Notes under the pieces: generated by a model | Databases searched by the model: none | Seen by the model: only the letters and a program-made list of their open reading frames with translations | Told to the model about the DNA's origin: nothing | From: Stereum hirsutum FP-91666 SS1 | Lineage: Eukaryota; Basidiomycota; Agaricomycetes; Russulales; Stereaceae | Assembly: GCF_000264905.1 (NCBI RefSeq) | Contig: NW_006763152.1 | Span: forward strand, 62,001-126,000 | Direction: 5' to 3' | DNA length: 64,000 bases | Translations under genes and position numbers: made by a program | In this document: piece by piece, positions 1 through 12,478 of the stretch | Layout of the letters: every line of letters begins with the position of its first letter | How positions within the stretch are numbered: the first letter of the stretch is position 1

Positions 1-2822
1 GGCATTGGCAGAAATGGACCCGGCGGTGGGACGAGACTTTGAAGCCATTGCTGCCTCGGACGAATACCTTGCGGATGTGACGGTCTCTCTCGAGTTGGCC
101 TTGGTGTTGCTAATAGACGGCGTGGATACCTGCAGCTGTGCGTCAAGAACGGTAGATGTGGGCCTATTGGAACCTTGGAGTTGGAGTCCTTGGAGAGCGG
201 CCTGCGTCTCTCTGACGTCGTAAAACTCGACGTACCACTGTTTGACAAGAAAACAAGCGTCAGCGATCGAGAAAATGATGGCAGGAGTCAACGAGGTGGA
301 GGACTAAATAAGTCTGCAAGAAGATTGAAGGCAGAAAGAACGGAAGGTTAAATACCAAGAAGAGAAAATGAATGGGTATCGGGGATCAAAAGGACCGGCC
401 GGAGTAGCAAGTGCGGACGAGGTACAAATTAGGGTGAGGCAAATACGAAATAAGGTAAAGGGGGCGGAAGGCGAGGCGAAGTGTAGGAAAGGAGAACCAA
501 AGGTGGAAGATGGGGCAAGAAGGTGGCAAGCGTCAAGTCGGGATCGTCGAGCCCCGACAGTTATATGTGGAAATACTGCTTCCGTCAGGTCACAACAAAA
601 AAGAAGCGCTCAACAATGCACAGGTTTTCCAAGATATCGGAACAGCCAACGGCGAAGTTGGAGGTATCACACTAGGAAGATGGATGGATATCAAAGAAGC
701 CGAAAGATGCGGAAGTAGAGCAGAAAGCAAAGGAGGGTATCGGTTTCGCGTGGGTAGGTAGATGGGGCGGGCGAAAGAGACATCAAAAATCATCGAAACA
801 CAGAACAAAAAAGGGATGGGCGGGGGCTGAGCGGATAGATAGTGATGATGGTGCGAACCCCAAGTGGTAGGAAGGAAAGGCAGAGGAGAGAGAGGACGAA
901 GATAATGGGCACAGACCTGACCGTCGTCGCAGTGGTCGAAACGAGCGAGAGTGCCGAATGAGGAGAGGGTCGTGCGGACGTTATTGGGGGCCGTTTCGCG
1001 CTCATCATTTATTTTAAGATAGAAAGAGGCGTCCCGCTCGACCTCTGTCACAGGGGATGGGTTACCTGTCAACTATAGTTCGAGAGGTTGTCAGCAAAGT
1101 GAATCCAGATGCCAAGAAGAGATAAGGGTCGAGGTACGCGCGACGAGTCCCCAAACGCATTAGGACGGATGACCGAGCTCCGACGACCTGCAAGACTACA
1201 CAATACATTCATGGACGAGAGTAAATATAAACAGCGAAGGTGCCATATTAACGCATATAACCAGTTCGACGCGGAGCAGGTCGAACATAGACACAGAATC
1301 TCATACCACGGCACGCACACACGCGCATGTATCGGGGTACTTGGCAAGCATACAACGCATATATCGGCCCCACACTAAAAAGAAAGGTGTATATACGCGT
1401 TCATTCACGCACAGAGGAAAATCATCATGCAGACTCAGGAAAAGGCCACGCGCATATATCAGGCAATTCCACAACGCATATATCGGCCCCACACCACAGA
1501 GAAGGCGCAGATATTCGTTGAGGTATATGCAGAGCCCAGGTGCGACGAAGTGCATACACGCACATATATCCGTGCCCGTGGACGAATCAGGTAATCCCGC
1601 AACGCATATATCGACCCCACACCAAACAAAAGCCGAATATATGCGTTCAGACAAACCGTGTAAGCACTTGAGTCCAGACACAACAAAGTCCCCGCGCATA
1701 CATCCGCTGAGGGCGGATGCAAAAATAGCCACGGAAGCAAAGGTGACGAATAAGGAGGAAGGAAGAAGGAAAAACTACTTGCCTTTCTCGCGTGGTCCGC
1801 GGACAAATAATTCGCGCGGAGCTGCACGGTCTGCTCCACGTGTTCGACAACGAGGGAGCGAGGACGGGCGTTGAGCGTGCGCATCGCGCTCTCTGTGATG
1901 CGGAGGTCGTAAAAGACGAAGATGAGGAAGCCGTGGCGGCTGAGGTGGCCTGCCCAGATGCCCTTGGACTCGCCGAGGGGGCCAAAGGCGGTTTTGACGG
2001 CTTCGCTGTTAATGTTTTTTGGGACATTGCCGACCTATGAGACAACGCGACATCTCGTCATCGTAAGAATTCCGCTGAAGAGGAGAAAGACGTACGACAA
2101 GGAAGCGGGAAGGAGAAGTCTCTGAATTAAGGCAGGATTGTAGCATATATGCGTCTCGTTCGCGTTGCTCGGCCTCCTCTTGCGGAGTCAAGTCGACCTC
2201 CAACGCACCACTCGACTTTACAAGACTGTCCTGCCTCGTCCTGACATACTGCTTCGTCCGCCTAGCGATCGCCGCGGAGTCCTGGAGCGTGTTGTCGATA
2301 GGGGTGACAGGTCCCTGGCCATACTGACTGAGGGTGTCGTTGAGCGAGGACGAAGGGGTGAGGGGAGGCGTAAGAGGGACATGGGAGCGGATGGGCGAGT
2401 TTTGCACGCTGCTGAGGGGGGACACCGAAGAGACGGTGGGAGAACCGAGCTGAAGGAAGGGAAACTGGACGGCAGAGGGGTTTGGAGCGGCGCCAGAAAC
2501 GGATTTTGAGGAGGCGAGGTCAAGAGAGCCGAGGTGGGCGCGTTCGGCGAGGGCATTCGCGAGCTGGGAGGGGTCGCTGCCGGATTCGGCAACTCTGTAA
2601 ATGCGCGTGAGGAAGCAACAGGGGTGGAGCGGGAGAGGAAGAGCGTACAGATTTGGGAGCGACGGAGACGAGTGCAGCCGCTGCAGGCCCGGAAGGGGCC
2701 CAGACTGGGACGGAGTCTGCTGGGCGAGCGCGCCACCTGCGTGCTGTTTCGTCTGCGAAGAAAGGGCTGGGTGAACTGAGACTCGGCCAAGAATAGAAAG
2801 CGCGTACTTTGAAGAGATGCAT
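1..2822 (-). CDS. mei2: Mei2-like RNA-binding protein, 5' part (C-terminus outside window)
   Basis: Probable RNA-binding regulator of the Mei2 family (in fission yeast Mei2 drives meiosis by binding RNA). I read exons at 2822-2808 (ATG, MHLFK), 2752-2096, 2034-1779, 1065-917 and 237 to the left edge. The first 220 or so residues are Ser/Pro/Gln-rich and disordered. RRM1 follows: RNP2-like FLVVGNVPKN is assembled across the 2095-2035 intron, then LIFVFYDLR as the RNP1 region. RRM2 runs through SFGTLARFDHCDDG and, after a 679-base intron, WYVEFYDVRETQAAL. That two-RRM layout with FYDxR motifs is typical of Mei2; the diagnostic third RRM would lie beyond base 1. Two introns (1778-1066 and 916-238) are very long for this window, where introns are usually 50-65 bases. 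The family call is good; the meiotic role is inference. The short first exon is less certain than the rest. Confidence 0.8.
1340..1640. repeat. About 120-base tandem repeat inside a Mei2-like intron
   Basis: Three to four diverged copies of a unit of about 119-127 bases, each marked by CGCATATATCGGCCCCACAC or a close variant (near 1356, 1476 and 1602). Each unit also carries further GCATATAT-like pieces and a TATATGCGTTCA-like piece on one strand. The array lies wholly within the 1778-1066 intron and explains much of its length. Confidence 0.75.
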
Positions 2823-5299
2823 TTTGCAAACGCGTGCGGGGTTTGAAGCGGAGACGCGACTGTTCGCAGCGGACCAAGAAGGCGAGAGACGTGAAGGGGA
2901 GAGAAAGAGCGGGACGACGATCGCCGCGCGCTCGCATTATTATATGCGCTCGACGAGGGACGCGGCGGGCAGAACGAGTGCGCGACTCTCTGGCCGCAAA
3001 CTTAAAAGGAAGCAGCGCTGCCTGTGCCCGCCATCGAGATCCTGCCCTTATCCAGTCCAGATAAAGCCCACCGTCGCCTTCTCTTCGGCTCCCTATTCAG
3101 TTCACTTCCAGATCCCGCCCCGTCCACAGTTCTCTTCTCGTCCGCAGCCCACAACTGCCTCCGTTCTCTCGCGCGTTCTCGTTGTCGCCCAGCAGAAGGC
3201 GGCTCAGGAGCACCGTCCCCGACGGCCTCGAGCGCGTCCTCCTCGTTCTCGTCCTCGACGGACCCCGTCCTCCTCGAACTTCCATCACTTCTTTCTCCGC
3301 GGTGACAACGGCCCCGCATGACAGCACCCATTCTTGTCTCGATCGACGTCACCCACCGTCCTCAGCTCGCGAAAACGCGTGCATCATTAGTCCATTCTGG
3401 GCTCCAATGGATATCTCACTGCCGCTTTTGGACGCATATCCGACCGTCCCATCAACGGGATCATCGCAAGGCGACCCCGTTTTTTTTTCTTCTTCTCTTT
3501 CTTCGAGGCGTCGGGTGGCGCGCACACTACCCAGCCACAGAGGACGGGTTGATTTTTCGTTGTTTGTGTCGGTTGATTGTCTGCATGAAGTGAAGAACCT
3601 GTCGTGAGCGTACATACGAATGATTGGCAGCGGAAGAACCTACTTTTGGTCGCAACAAGACGGAAGAAAAGTCGAGACGACGTCGCAGTCCAACCTCCGG
3701 GCATCAGACAAGCAAATCTCATGGGAAAGAGAACGCGCTACCGAGGTCACCGACCGTCGTTCTCCTTTTAGATTGCGGCTCGTCAAAGGGTGAGTAAGGC
3801 ACCACTCGCTCATTCACTCACTCCACGTCAACGCTCTTTGCTCGTCTGTCATCTGCTTGACAAACGGTTATCCACGTTCGAAGTCCCCGTCGCGATTCCC
3901 GCGTCGTGGCGGGCACTTCATCTCGCGATCGTACCTTCTCTCTGCTTTGTCTTGGACTGTGTCTGTCCCCTGAGTCGAACAATAAAAACGATTCAGCTCA
4001 AACCCCCACAAGAAACCAAGCAAAGCAACCGCTGACCTCCGTCTCCAGACCTTCTCAATTCACTCTCCTGAGCCTTCGAAATCTAGCGACGTGGCCTCAC
4101 TTCATTCATCACCCTTCGTCATCCAATAGCGGTGCGACTCGCGTATCACGATTTTAGCTCAAGCGCCCTCTATCGTTCGTTCGTCCAACCTTGATCAGGA
4201 TTCAGCTTGCGATGGGATTAGAGAGTCGCCATAGAAGTCGAAGACGCGGATGCGCCGAGGAAGGTTCGTGGTTGCGCGTGGTGAGAACTGCATCAGTCTT
4301 CAGATGTCGTCGGGTCTGTTTTTAGGACGCCGTCGCGACTCTTCGCTTGTCCATGAGTACCGCCCACCGCACCAGAGACTAAAGCAAAGCAAAGCACAAG
4401 CCCAAGAAAAATACATTCAAGCCATCAATCCAAGGAATCAGGATTTGTGGCTCCTCCTCGAAAACGGGCGCAAATGAAAAACGCATCAACTAGTGCCACG
4501 CGGCCCTGAGCGAACGTGACCCTGAGCAACGCAGCAACGTGTACCCGAGCGGGGGATCGCGGAGTTGCGGAAGAAGCGGTGCCACATATCCGGGCCAATC
4601 AGATTCTCAGAACATGGCCGACGCTTGGATTTTCGGGCTCCGTGATGTGGCGGGGGCGGCAAAGGGCGGGGATTTTCGTGTTGAAATTGAAAGTTTGGAC
4701 GTTGTGGTGCGGCCGTTCGCGATTGGGATGTACTGTACATAGATGGGGTGGATGTATGGATAAAGGTAGTGGTCTGTTTTGTTCGTTTTGACCCTCGAGC
4801 GGTGCAGTAAAGGATGTTTCGCGAGAGAAGTTTTGAATTGCGAAGAAGAAGAGGATGTGTACACAGTTGGTACACAGGATCAACACAGGACGGGTTATGC
4901 TACAGCGGCAAATCTAGAATTTCTGTGGTCAGGTTCGAACAAGGTTCGAAGGGCCCTCGTGCCAGCACCGTCACGGTAGGAGAAGACGCGCTTTGGATTT
5001 ATTTTCTCTTACTTTTTATTTTCTTTCATGCTGCCGCCGACGGTCGGAGTGCGCTCAATCTCAGCTCGGTACGTATGCTGGAGTGAGAAGTTCAAGCAAA
5101 GTTCAAGTACAGTACTACTGATAGCCACTATCCGTGTATGTACGTATAAGTATGGATGGAGAGAGGCATACAATGTCAGTCGTCATTTCACAGACCCAGA
5201 AACCGATGGATAAAACAGAACAAAACACAAAAAACAATTAGTGTCAACAAACGCATACGAATGGAGCGGCGGAAGCACACAATGGTACGAAGAAGAAAG
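2823..5299. other. Intergenic, no gene seen
   Basis: About 2.5 kb between the start of the Mei2-like gene and the 3' end of the next minus-strand gene. Open frames here are short, change frame at pyrimidine-rich or GA-rich stretches and show no recognisable domain. The part next to 2822 probably holds the long 5' leader and promoter of the Mei2-like gene. Nothing else was identified. Confidence 0.5.
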
Positions 5300-6978
5300 T
5301 TAGGAGAAGTGAGGGATAAACTTGGACCATGCTATATCGGTGAAAGCTTCGGGGGGAAGATGCGCGAAATCGATGAAGCACAGAACATAAATTGAGACAC
5401 TTGCCGCTGCATATATCAAGCAGGACATACTGAAGACGACTAGGTGAAGTGCCATGAGTATTTTCACAATCGGGTACCAGTGGCGAGAATGATCTACGTT
5501 TTCTGGACCTACTAACGCTTTTAAACATAGTCTCTCGAAAATGGTGAGGAAGGACGCGTAGATCCCAACAATAGTTATACAGATGGAAGATAGACGCCAG
5601 ACGCTGCTTTGAGTGGCGGAAGGGAATTTGTGTTTCCAGGCTACAATATGTATGCCGCCATAGCCAGCAACTGTAATCGCAAGTCGTAAAGCTTTGGAAG
5701 GTCGGCCAACGATTTCATCCGTGAATCTATAGACCATCGCTGATCCAGTGGTGGGCCACACCAAATCAAAGACCATATGTCTATCAAGGCCAAAACGGTT
5801 GACGGCCTTGGAGGCAAGCTTCCATCGTCTCAAATGTCTAAAGAAGGGTTGTTGTAAGCCACTGAGGCCAAAGGAGACAACTATTCAATATGCACAGACC
5901 TTTCACTTATCTCTAAGAAATTGCTTTGGCAAAATGGACATGCTCTTTCAAGGACTGCTGTTTCGTCGTCGTCATCGACTCCGAGATCGTGCACAACTGT
6001 GCTGCTGTCGCTCCCTGGATCGGAAAATCTGTGGCGGTCACAAAAGCGCTTAAAATCTGTTGCGGGCTTGACTGTAGCTAGCTCCGGCAGTCTATACGGC
6101 GTACACATCGACATGTACGCAAGAAGTTCTCGACAGGTGGTATCCGAAGGCCTGGCATTGATAATCACAGGCTCTTGAACTTCGAATGGTTTATCCCACC
6201 ATAAAAGGTACACAGCAATCATGCAGAATGCATGCGCTAAGGTCGTTAACTCCAGCAAACTGATGGGAAGATTTTGAATAGCGCGTGCGATGATCTGTGT
6301 GCAGAACCACCCGGTTTGCAAGCATGCCAGAGCCTTCGATAGCCCGTCTGCTTTACTTTTATCGAGAATCTCTTCTCTGGACAGTGTCGGGATTATCTCC
6401 GGAGCGTGTTTCCTGAGGAATACCACTCCGTCAGGTTGAAGTCGTATTCGCGTCGCGGAGCGGGGAAGAAATGGTTCCTCGTCAGTCGTATCAAAGACGA
6501 AGCCGCCCATGCATGCAAAATAGCTATGGGTTATCGTCCATTGAGTGTCTGCATCTTCCGCCTTCTAGGATGCGAACAGTCCTCAGCCCTTGGAGAATGA
6601 AAGCCAATCAGTAGTGCTCACCTGTCGGATGCACATGAGCTTTGTCAAACCCTTCAATACGAGGCACTTGATACGAGTCGGGAACGGGTTTGATTTAGGA
6701 CCGACTTGACGATTAAGGCGTCGTACAGCATGATTTTGGGCCCAAGAGAGATAAATGATAACCTCTGGCGATAGCAATGCTATGATAAGCAAGGTCGCTC
6801 TGCTTTCGCCCATATGAAATATTGGTCGGTGTTGAAAGCCCACGTTGGGATGAACAGCTGTCCATACGCAGAACACAAGAGTGAGCACACAGCTCGATAG
6901 GATACCAAATGACCCTCGACCGTCTGGTTCGGGCTGCCAGACGACGCCACCCGTTGTACTGTTAACGGGAGAAGACAT
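5300..6978 (-). CDS. Agaricomycete-specific multi-pass membrane protein
   Basis: Three exons, 6978-6622, 6564-5900 and 5837-5300, join in frame with GT-AG introns of 57 and 62 bases. The product (about 518 residues) opens with a WQPEPDGRG motif and a hydrophobic segment (FGILSSCVLTLVFCVW). The exon 1/2 junction produces QWTITHSYFACMGGF, followed by a charged linker and GWFCTQIIARAIQNLPISLL with LLWWDKP downstream. Several hydrophobic helices fill the last exon (for example ALRLAITVAGYGGIHIVAW). This order of motifs is the signature of a large, unnamed family common in mushroom-forming fungi; its function is unknown. The start at 6978 gives the family-typical short N-terminus; an upstream in-frame Met at 7185 would add a poorly hydrophobic extension. 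No disabling change was seen. Confidence 0.75.
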
Positions 6979-7975
6979 CGATGTCCCTGGACGTCCAGAA
7001 GTGATGAAGGGAATGGTGCGTGGTACGATTCGTGTAAAAGGAATACAACGAGTTGCGAGAGCAGTGTGGGACGACAGGACGACCAAGGGGTGGTGTAAGA
7101 GAGGGAAGTGAGACGCTGTGAGTTCTTCCGGTGAAGGAAGTATCATTATATACAGGCAATGGTGCATATTCTTAGAGGAGGCCATAGAGAAGTGATTGCG
7201 GCTTCCACCATGCGGATGAGTCCTGACGCTAGAAAGCGGGAGTATAGAACCTTACTATTTTAGGGAGATTGCGAACACATAGGGCGGTACCTTTGCGTGG
7301 AACATTGCCTTAGCACGCCCTAACCACGTGTATGCCCTCACTCGCAAAACATACGTGAAATGGTGCATTATGATCAGGGCACTCCACAATACATGCTGCT
7401 GCTGGGTCCACTCGACTATAGCAAAGTCGACATAGCGTCGCGGGAATACAGCCCCTGCGACGACAGGATGGACGCCCTCCAAATACAAGATTGACTATCG
7501 GCTTTGCTCAGCACGGGGCCGAAGGGCTGAATCCCTATGCATAGCATACAGGCAAAAACACGACTGATACAGCCCATGCGTGAAATGATGTATCAACGCA
7601 CCTTCGGCGTGCCGCATAGATCACACTACGATTGGATGTGATACTGAATTACCTAGAACCTGAGCTGCAACCACAGGTATGGTGGCATCTAGGAGTGTGC
7701 TAGAAAGACACCCAGAGTATGGACGCATGGTGGTCACGGCCAAGTTGTCAGTCAATGTTTTCTTCGAACGCGAAGACTTCGGTGTTCGTCGAGGGCGAAG
7801 CCAATGTGGCCCAGCGCTACGATCTCATCGCCACGACGAGACATATTGACTCGTGGGCTCAACGCCTCGATTTAAAATGAACCATATGTGGGCGTAAATG
7901 ACCCCAATACAAGAATCGAAAACGAGGACACCGCCGCTAGCGCGGTGGCACCAAAATCAGGAGGGGAGTACTCGA
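6979..7975. other. Intergenic, no supported gene
   Basis: Between the membrane protein and SDR copy A. A 77-codon minus-strand frame (7255-7488) is open but has no recognisable family, no supported splice partners and no clear start context. Nothing else of note. Confidence 0.4.
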
Positions 7976-9117
7976 TCACCACTCCACAGTCTTGAAATCC
8001 CCGTTCTTTTGCGAGTACGGTGGGTGGTCACAGAAGAATCCTCCGTTCGGCCCATCTTCTGGAAGCGTGGAGAGCCAGGTTATGACCACCGCGGCTTCGT
8101 CAGGCGTGCGTCCTCCAGCTTCGAACCGCATAACAAGAAAAAGAATAAAGGGTCAGTGAGTGTTCAGATGGAATGCACAATTCATGAGAAGCGGAGATGA
8201 AGTGCTATCGAGAGGAAGAGTAGTATGGGAACTGCGGATCGTAATACAGATCGGGATATACAAGGAGAAAAGGCACGTACTGTAGCCACTGAAAGCCGTG
8301 TTAGTGTGCCCCGGACATGCCGAATTGACCTTGAAATGAGCGTTCGTATTCGGTAGGTCCTTGCTATACATGACCGTAAGCATGTTCAGGGCGGTTTTTC
8401 TGCGGCAAGCAAATGGTTTCAGTTTGAATCCTGTGGTATAGACGATTGAATACGTACGAGGTGCTATAGATTATGGGACCCACTCCTGGCAACGAAGATA
8501 TCAAGCCGAGGGATCCAGCTCCGGAGGATACATTGACGATCCGAGGAGAGGCGGATTTGGCCAGTAACGGGGCAAAAGCGTCTGTCACGATCATGAATTA
8601 GACATATCCGGTGATCAGTAGGACAGCACAAAGGCAACTAAACGTATACTCACTGATGGTACCGACAACGCCAAATACGTTGACCGCGAACACTTCCTCG
8701 AAATGAGCCCTGGTGTGCTCCGTAGCTTTATAACCGGGCATTCCCCTGGCCGCGTTATTCACCAGAACCTGATCCATAACGGCAGAAATGCGAGCAATGT
8801 GAGCTATAGCAAGCAGAGGCGTGGAGGGAAGAGAATCTTACGTCAAGCTTGCCAAACTTTTCTTCCACCTCCGTTGCTGCTCTCCGCACGCTATCCGTGC
8901 TAGCTACGTCAATCTGAAGAGGATGCACCCCGTTCTTCGCACCGTCTTTCTTCAGCTGTTGGACAGCATCGTCTAGAGACGGAGAGAGATTACGAGAGCC
9001 TAGAAGGACTGTGAAACCATGTTGAAGAGCAAGCTGACGGGCGGCTGCGAACCCTATGCCGTCGATACGGTTCGCACCGGTGATGAGTACAATACGGCTG
9101 AGTGTAGAAGCAGGCAT
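7976..9117 (-). CDS. Short-chain dehydrogenase/reductase, copy A
   Basis: NAD(P)-dependent oxidoreductase of the classical SDR type, cytosolic (no targeting signal). Five exons: the first is 9117-8842 (ends GKLD before gtaaga); others are near 8775-8655, 8580-8465, 8400-8285 and 8125-7976. Visible motifs are the cofactor loop TGANRIDGIG (TGxxxGIG type), GSRN after strand 2 (a basic residue suggesting NADP), NNAA, and the catalytic Tyr-Lys pair split by an intron (YSTS / KTALNML). The C-terminus reads RTPDEAAVVITWLSTLPEDG and ends GDFKTVEW. It is the downstream member of a tandem pair with copy B: same strand, same intron positions. Substrate unknown. All catalytic elements are intact. Confidence 0.88.
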
Positions 9118-9828
9118 TGCAGCAGTGTTTGTTATAGAGAAGTTAGGGAGAGGGTGACAAGAGATAATAAGGTATAGCAGGGAGTTCTCCTCGATGTACT
9201 GCAAGTGAGATATTCTGCAATGGCATTGGATGTGGTGCTTTTATGCGTCTGGAGTAAAACAGAACGAGTGAAGATGTTTGGCGGAGTCACTGTGGGTAAA
9301 GATTGTGCAAAAAGATGGCCTTTACCAAGTCCCTTGCAAGAACGAGACCTTCGGAGAGAAATGACAACGCCTGAGGACTGAGAACCAGTGAGCAATTTTG
9401 AGCGGACGTTGTCGTTTCGTCCGAGCCTTTCCTCCTCAGTTGTCATGGACTGTAATGGGTACCACTAAATGCTGAAAGATCAGTCAAGGAAAGTCGAAAA
9501 GTGGATCGCCCAATCCTGGCGGAACGGTCGACGTGGGTCTTGCTTAGGTTAGCAATTTGGACCTCGATGTGGGTCGGGTTCTGGGTTTCAAACTCCGGCA
9601 CCACCCGGTTTGCCTGGAATACTCACGCGCAGTGCGCACGTCTTGTCCGTCACATCATCTTTGTCTCGGAAGGAAAGAATTATCAGAATGTGTTCCTTGC
9701 ATTTGCCATTGTAGATACTTTTACATAGTGAGGTTTTGTCGACATTCACCGCGGGCTAAGCAAAGCACCATTCGCACGACCATTCAACGACTGTCACCAA
9801 CAACAGAACGCACTTTCCATGCCAGCGA
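9118..9828. other. Intergenic between tandem SDR genes
   Basis: Promoter region of SDR copy A and 3' flank of copy B. No further coding, RNA or repeat signal was recognised. Confidence 0.5.
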
Positions 9829-11051
9829 TTACCACTTCAAGGCCTTGAATTCTCCGTTCTTCTCCGAATACGGAGGATAATCACAGTAAAACCCCCCAGT
9901 GGGCCCGCTTTCAGGAAGTGTGGCGAGCCACGTAACGACTGCGGCGCCTTCATCGGGTGTGCGGCTTCCGACTATAATGATGGCAGAGTATACGATATTA
10001 TCGATAGGGACTTGATGCAGCGGGTGGTGAAAGGAGTGAAAGAGTGAGACGTACTATGTTTATTGAACGACGTATCAGTGAAACCTGGACATCCCGAGTT
10101 GACCTTGAATGCGGGGTTCAGCTTCGGTAAATCTTTGCTGTACATGACGGTGAGCATGTTGAGAGCAGCTTTCCTGGAAGTGATTGTTGTCCAGTCGCGA
10201 TCGCGATAGTTTTAGCTAGAACTGACTGCGGCAGAGTTTGACCCAGGAGAAAAACGTACGAAGTGTTATAGGCGATAAGGCTCCCTCCCATGTGGCCAGC
10301 GGGTAAAGCGGATTCAAAGTCCAAAGAGCCAACGGAAGAGCTGACGTTCACGATACGTGGGGAGGAAGACTTGGCGAGGAGAGGTGCGAAGGCATCTGAT
10401 GATACACGAAAAAAAGAATATCAATGAGATTTTTCGCCACTGCGTCGAGTCACTTTCTCGCCGATGCGTAACAAAGTCAAACGGCCTGGGATGCAAAGGT
10501 GGGAAGAGAATGACGGAAAAGGACGGGGATGTGGGAACGCACTGATAGTATCGACAACCCCAAATACATTGACCGCGAATACTTCCTCAAAGTCTTTTCT
10601 AGTATGCTCCGTAAATTCGAGGATCTTTTGTGGCCAAGCGTCGGTGTACTCAGGGCGAGAGGGAGGGAGACTCAGCGCGGCGTTGTTTACCAGCACCTAC
10701 ACCGGCGCGAAAGAAATCAGAACCCAATTAGTGATTGCATAGACATCCAAACCACGGCAACAACAGCAGAGGAAGAGAGTGGCTCACATCGAGCTTTCCA
10801 AACTTCTCCGACACCTCTTTCGCCGCCCTTTTCACGCTGTCCGAACTACCTACATCGATCTGAACAACATGTACCCCGTTCTTAGCCCCTTCTTTCTCGA
10901 GCTGCTTGGCGGCGGCGTCAAGAGCTGGAGAGAGAGTACGAGAGCCTAGTACGACGGTGAAACCATGTTGGATAGCAAGTTGACGGGCAGCTGCGTAGCC
11001 TATGCCGTCGGTGCGGTTTGCGCCTGTGATGAGAGCAATGGGGGCGGACAT
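9829..11051 (-). CDS. Short-chain dehydrogenase/reductase, copy B
   Basis: Paralogue of the neighbouring SDR. Exon 1 starts at 11051 (MSAPIALITGANRTDGIGYA) and ends at GKLD before gtgagc. Exon 2 carries VLVNNAALSLPPSRPEY, with an insertion of about a dozen residues relative to copy A that copy C also has. Exon 3 ends at the catalytic Tyr (AYNTS), exon 4 starts with KAALNMLTVMYSKDLP, and the last exon reads [20 protein letters not shown] and ends FKALKW at 9829. The TGxxxGIG, NNAA and YxxxK elements are all present, so the enzyme looks functional. Intron positions equal those of copies A and C. Substrate unknown; reductase of small carbonyl compounds is only a generic guess. Confidence 0.88.
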
Positions 11052-12478
11052 TGAGGCAGAGTGTGTATGATAACGATAGGTTAGTTTCAGTCGTCTGTAA
11101 GATGTCGGTCTCCAGTTGCGAGTACCGGGCTGGAACTGTACTTCGGTGATGGGTCAGCGCGGGATATTTAACATAGGATCGCAAGTGTCTCCGAGGCGGG
11201 ATCGCAGTGGATAGCCTGACAAAGCTCATCTTATGCTCGTAAGACGGAGTTCGCATCCCGTTGGACATCCTAAGATCCTGTGAAAACGACGATCACACGA
11301 GTGTAAGTAGGAAGTTAAGGAAGAAATTGGAGCTGCAAGAATGAGTCCTTTGGCCGCGCCGGGACCGAGGATGTAGGACATTGGCCGTCGATGCGCTCAG
11401 AAGCGCGTCATAGCAGAATGGATCTGCGGGCATTTGACGGGAGGTTGTTACGATCTGGTGTGAGGTCGAGTCATGAGGTCGTCGATGATTCAGAGCGACG
11501 GCCACGATGTCTGCCGCTTTGCTTATTGAGAAATACACAACCCTGAAGAGATAGTTTCAAATATATAGAAAGAACGGCCCATCGTGACATTGACCTACTT
11601 ACATGATCACTAAGAAAAGCACTCAGCCAGGGGAAGTGGGGCTCTTGGTTCCCATCTCATGAAAATAGATCAAGAACGTGGAGTAGTGAGACACACGGTG
11701 GTCACTGAAGAGTAAAGGCCAGTGTCCATATCAAGAATGGACCAACGTGGCCCGTGGCACCTGCGTTCAAGCAAAACAGAAGATCTTGAGCATCCCTACG
11801 GTTGGAACACAATGAACAAAGACACTTACTACGGAACGCGTAGGATAAGTCTCGACCAAGAAATAACAATCAAAGACGCAGAAGGAAGGTGAACAAACGC
11901 CACGGCGTACAAAACGACGAGTGGAATACTCGCCACAATATGCCCCAGAATTATAACTCACGCGATGATGCCGACTGCTAGGAGGAGATTTCCTCTTAGG
12001 ATGCCATCTGCGCTTCGGCTTGTCTCCATAACCGTCACTATTACTTTTTTTCCGTTTCTCTGCGTTGGCGATACGAATATCCTTCCGACTGATGCCATAT
12101 CAACTTCACATTCAGCAAGAGAAGGTTCAGGGATCCGGACAGATTCTACCAAGACATGGATCAGCTCAATACGCAGCAGAAGATAAATAATGGTCGAAGG
12201 TTGCCGTTGTGGCAGACTATAGGAAAGTTGATGAAGAGATGTATGTTGAACTCGAAGCTAGCGAACGTCGCGGTTATTCGCAGAGAGCAAGTCGAGCGAA
12301 AACAGAAATACCAAATTGGGACGAGTCCTCGCAGCGGTCCGCGCCATGGTCCGCGGACCATTTACCCCGAAAGTACACGCTGGCATTGCAAGGTCGTGCG
12401 CATCTCTCACTCCAGAATCCCAAAAACAATTCACCATTCTTACACACACGTACCCACAAGTCATTCTCTCATACAGCC
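11052..12478. other. Intergenic, possible membrane-protein remnant on minus strand
   Basis: No convincing gene. On the minus strand 12152-11850 has two hydrophobic stretches (LLLAVGIIA, then SIPLVVLYAVAFVHL in another frame) and 11293-11538 has a short open frame. They could be decayed exons of a membrane protein, but no family or consistent splice path was found. The right end is the SND1 promoter and leader. Confidence 0.3.

Noticed and set aside
590..1072. 160-codon minus-strand open frame
   Set aside because: Only 1065-917 is coding (Mei2-like RRM2 part); the rest is a GT-starting intron that happens to stay open.
7255..7488. 77-codon minus-strand frame with some hydrophobic residues
   Set aside because: No family, no start context, no joining exons; likely chance.
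11767..12152. Hydrophobic minus-strand frames, possible membrane protein
   Set aside because: The hydrophobic pieces lie in different frames and no consistent splice path was found; kept only as an intergenic note.
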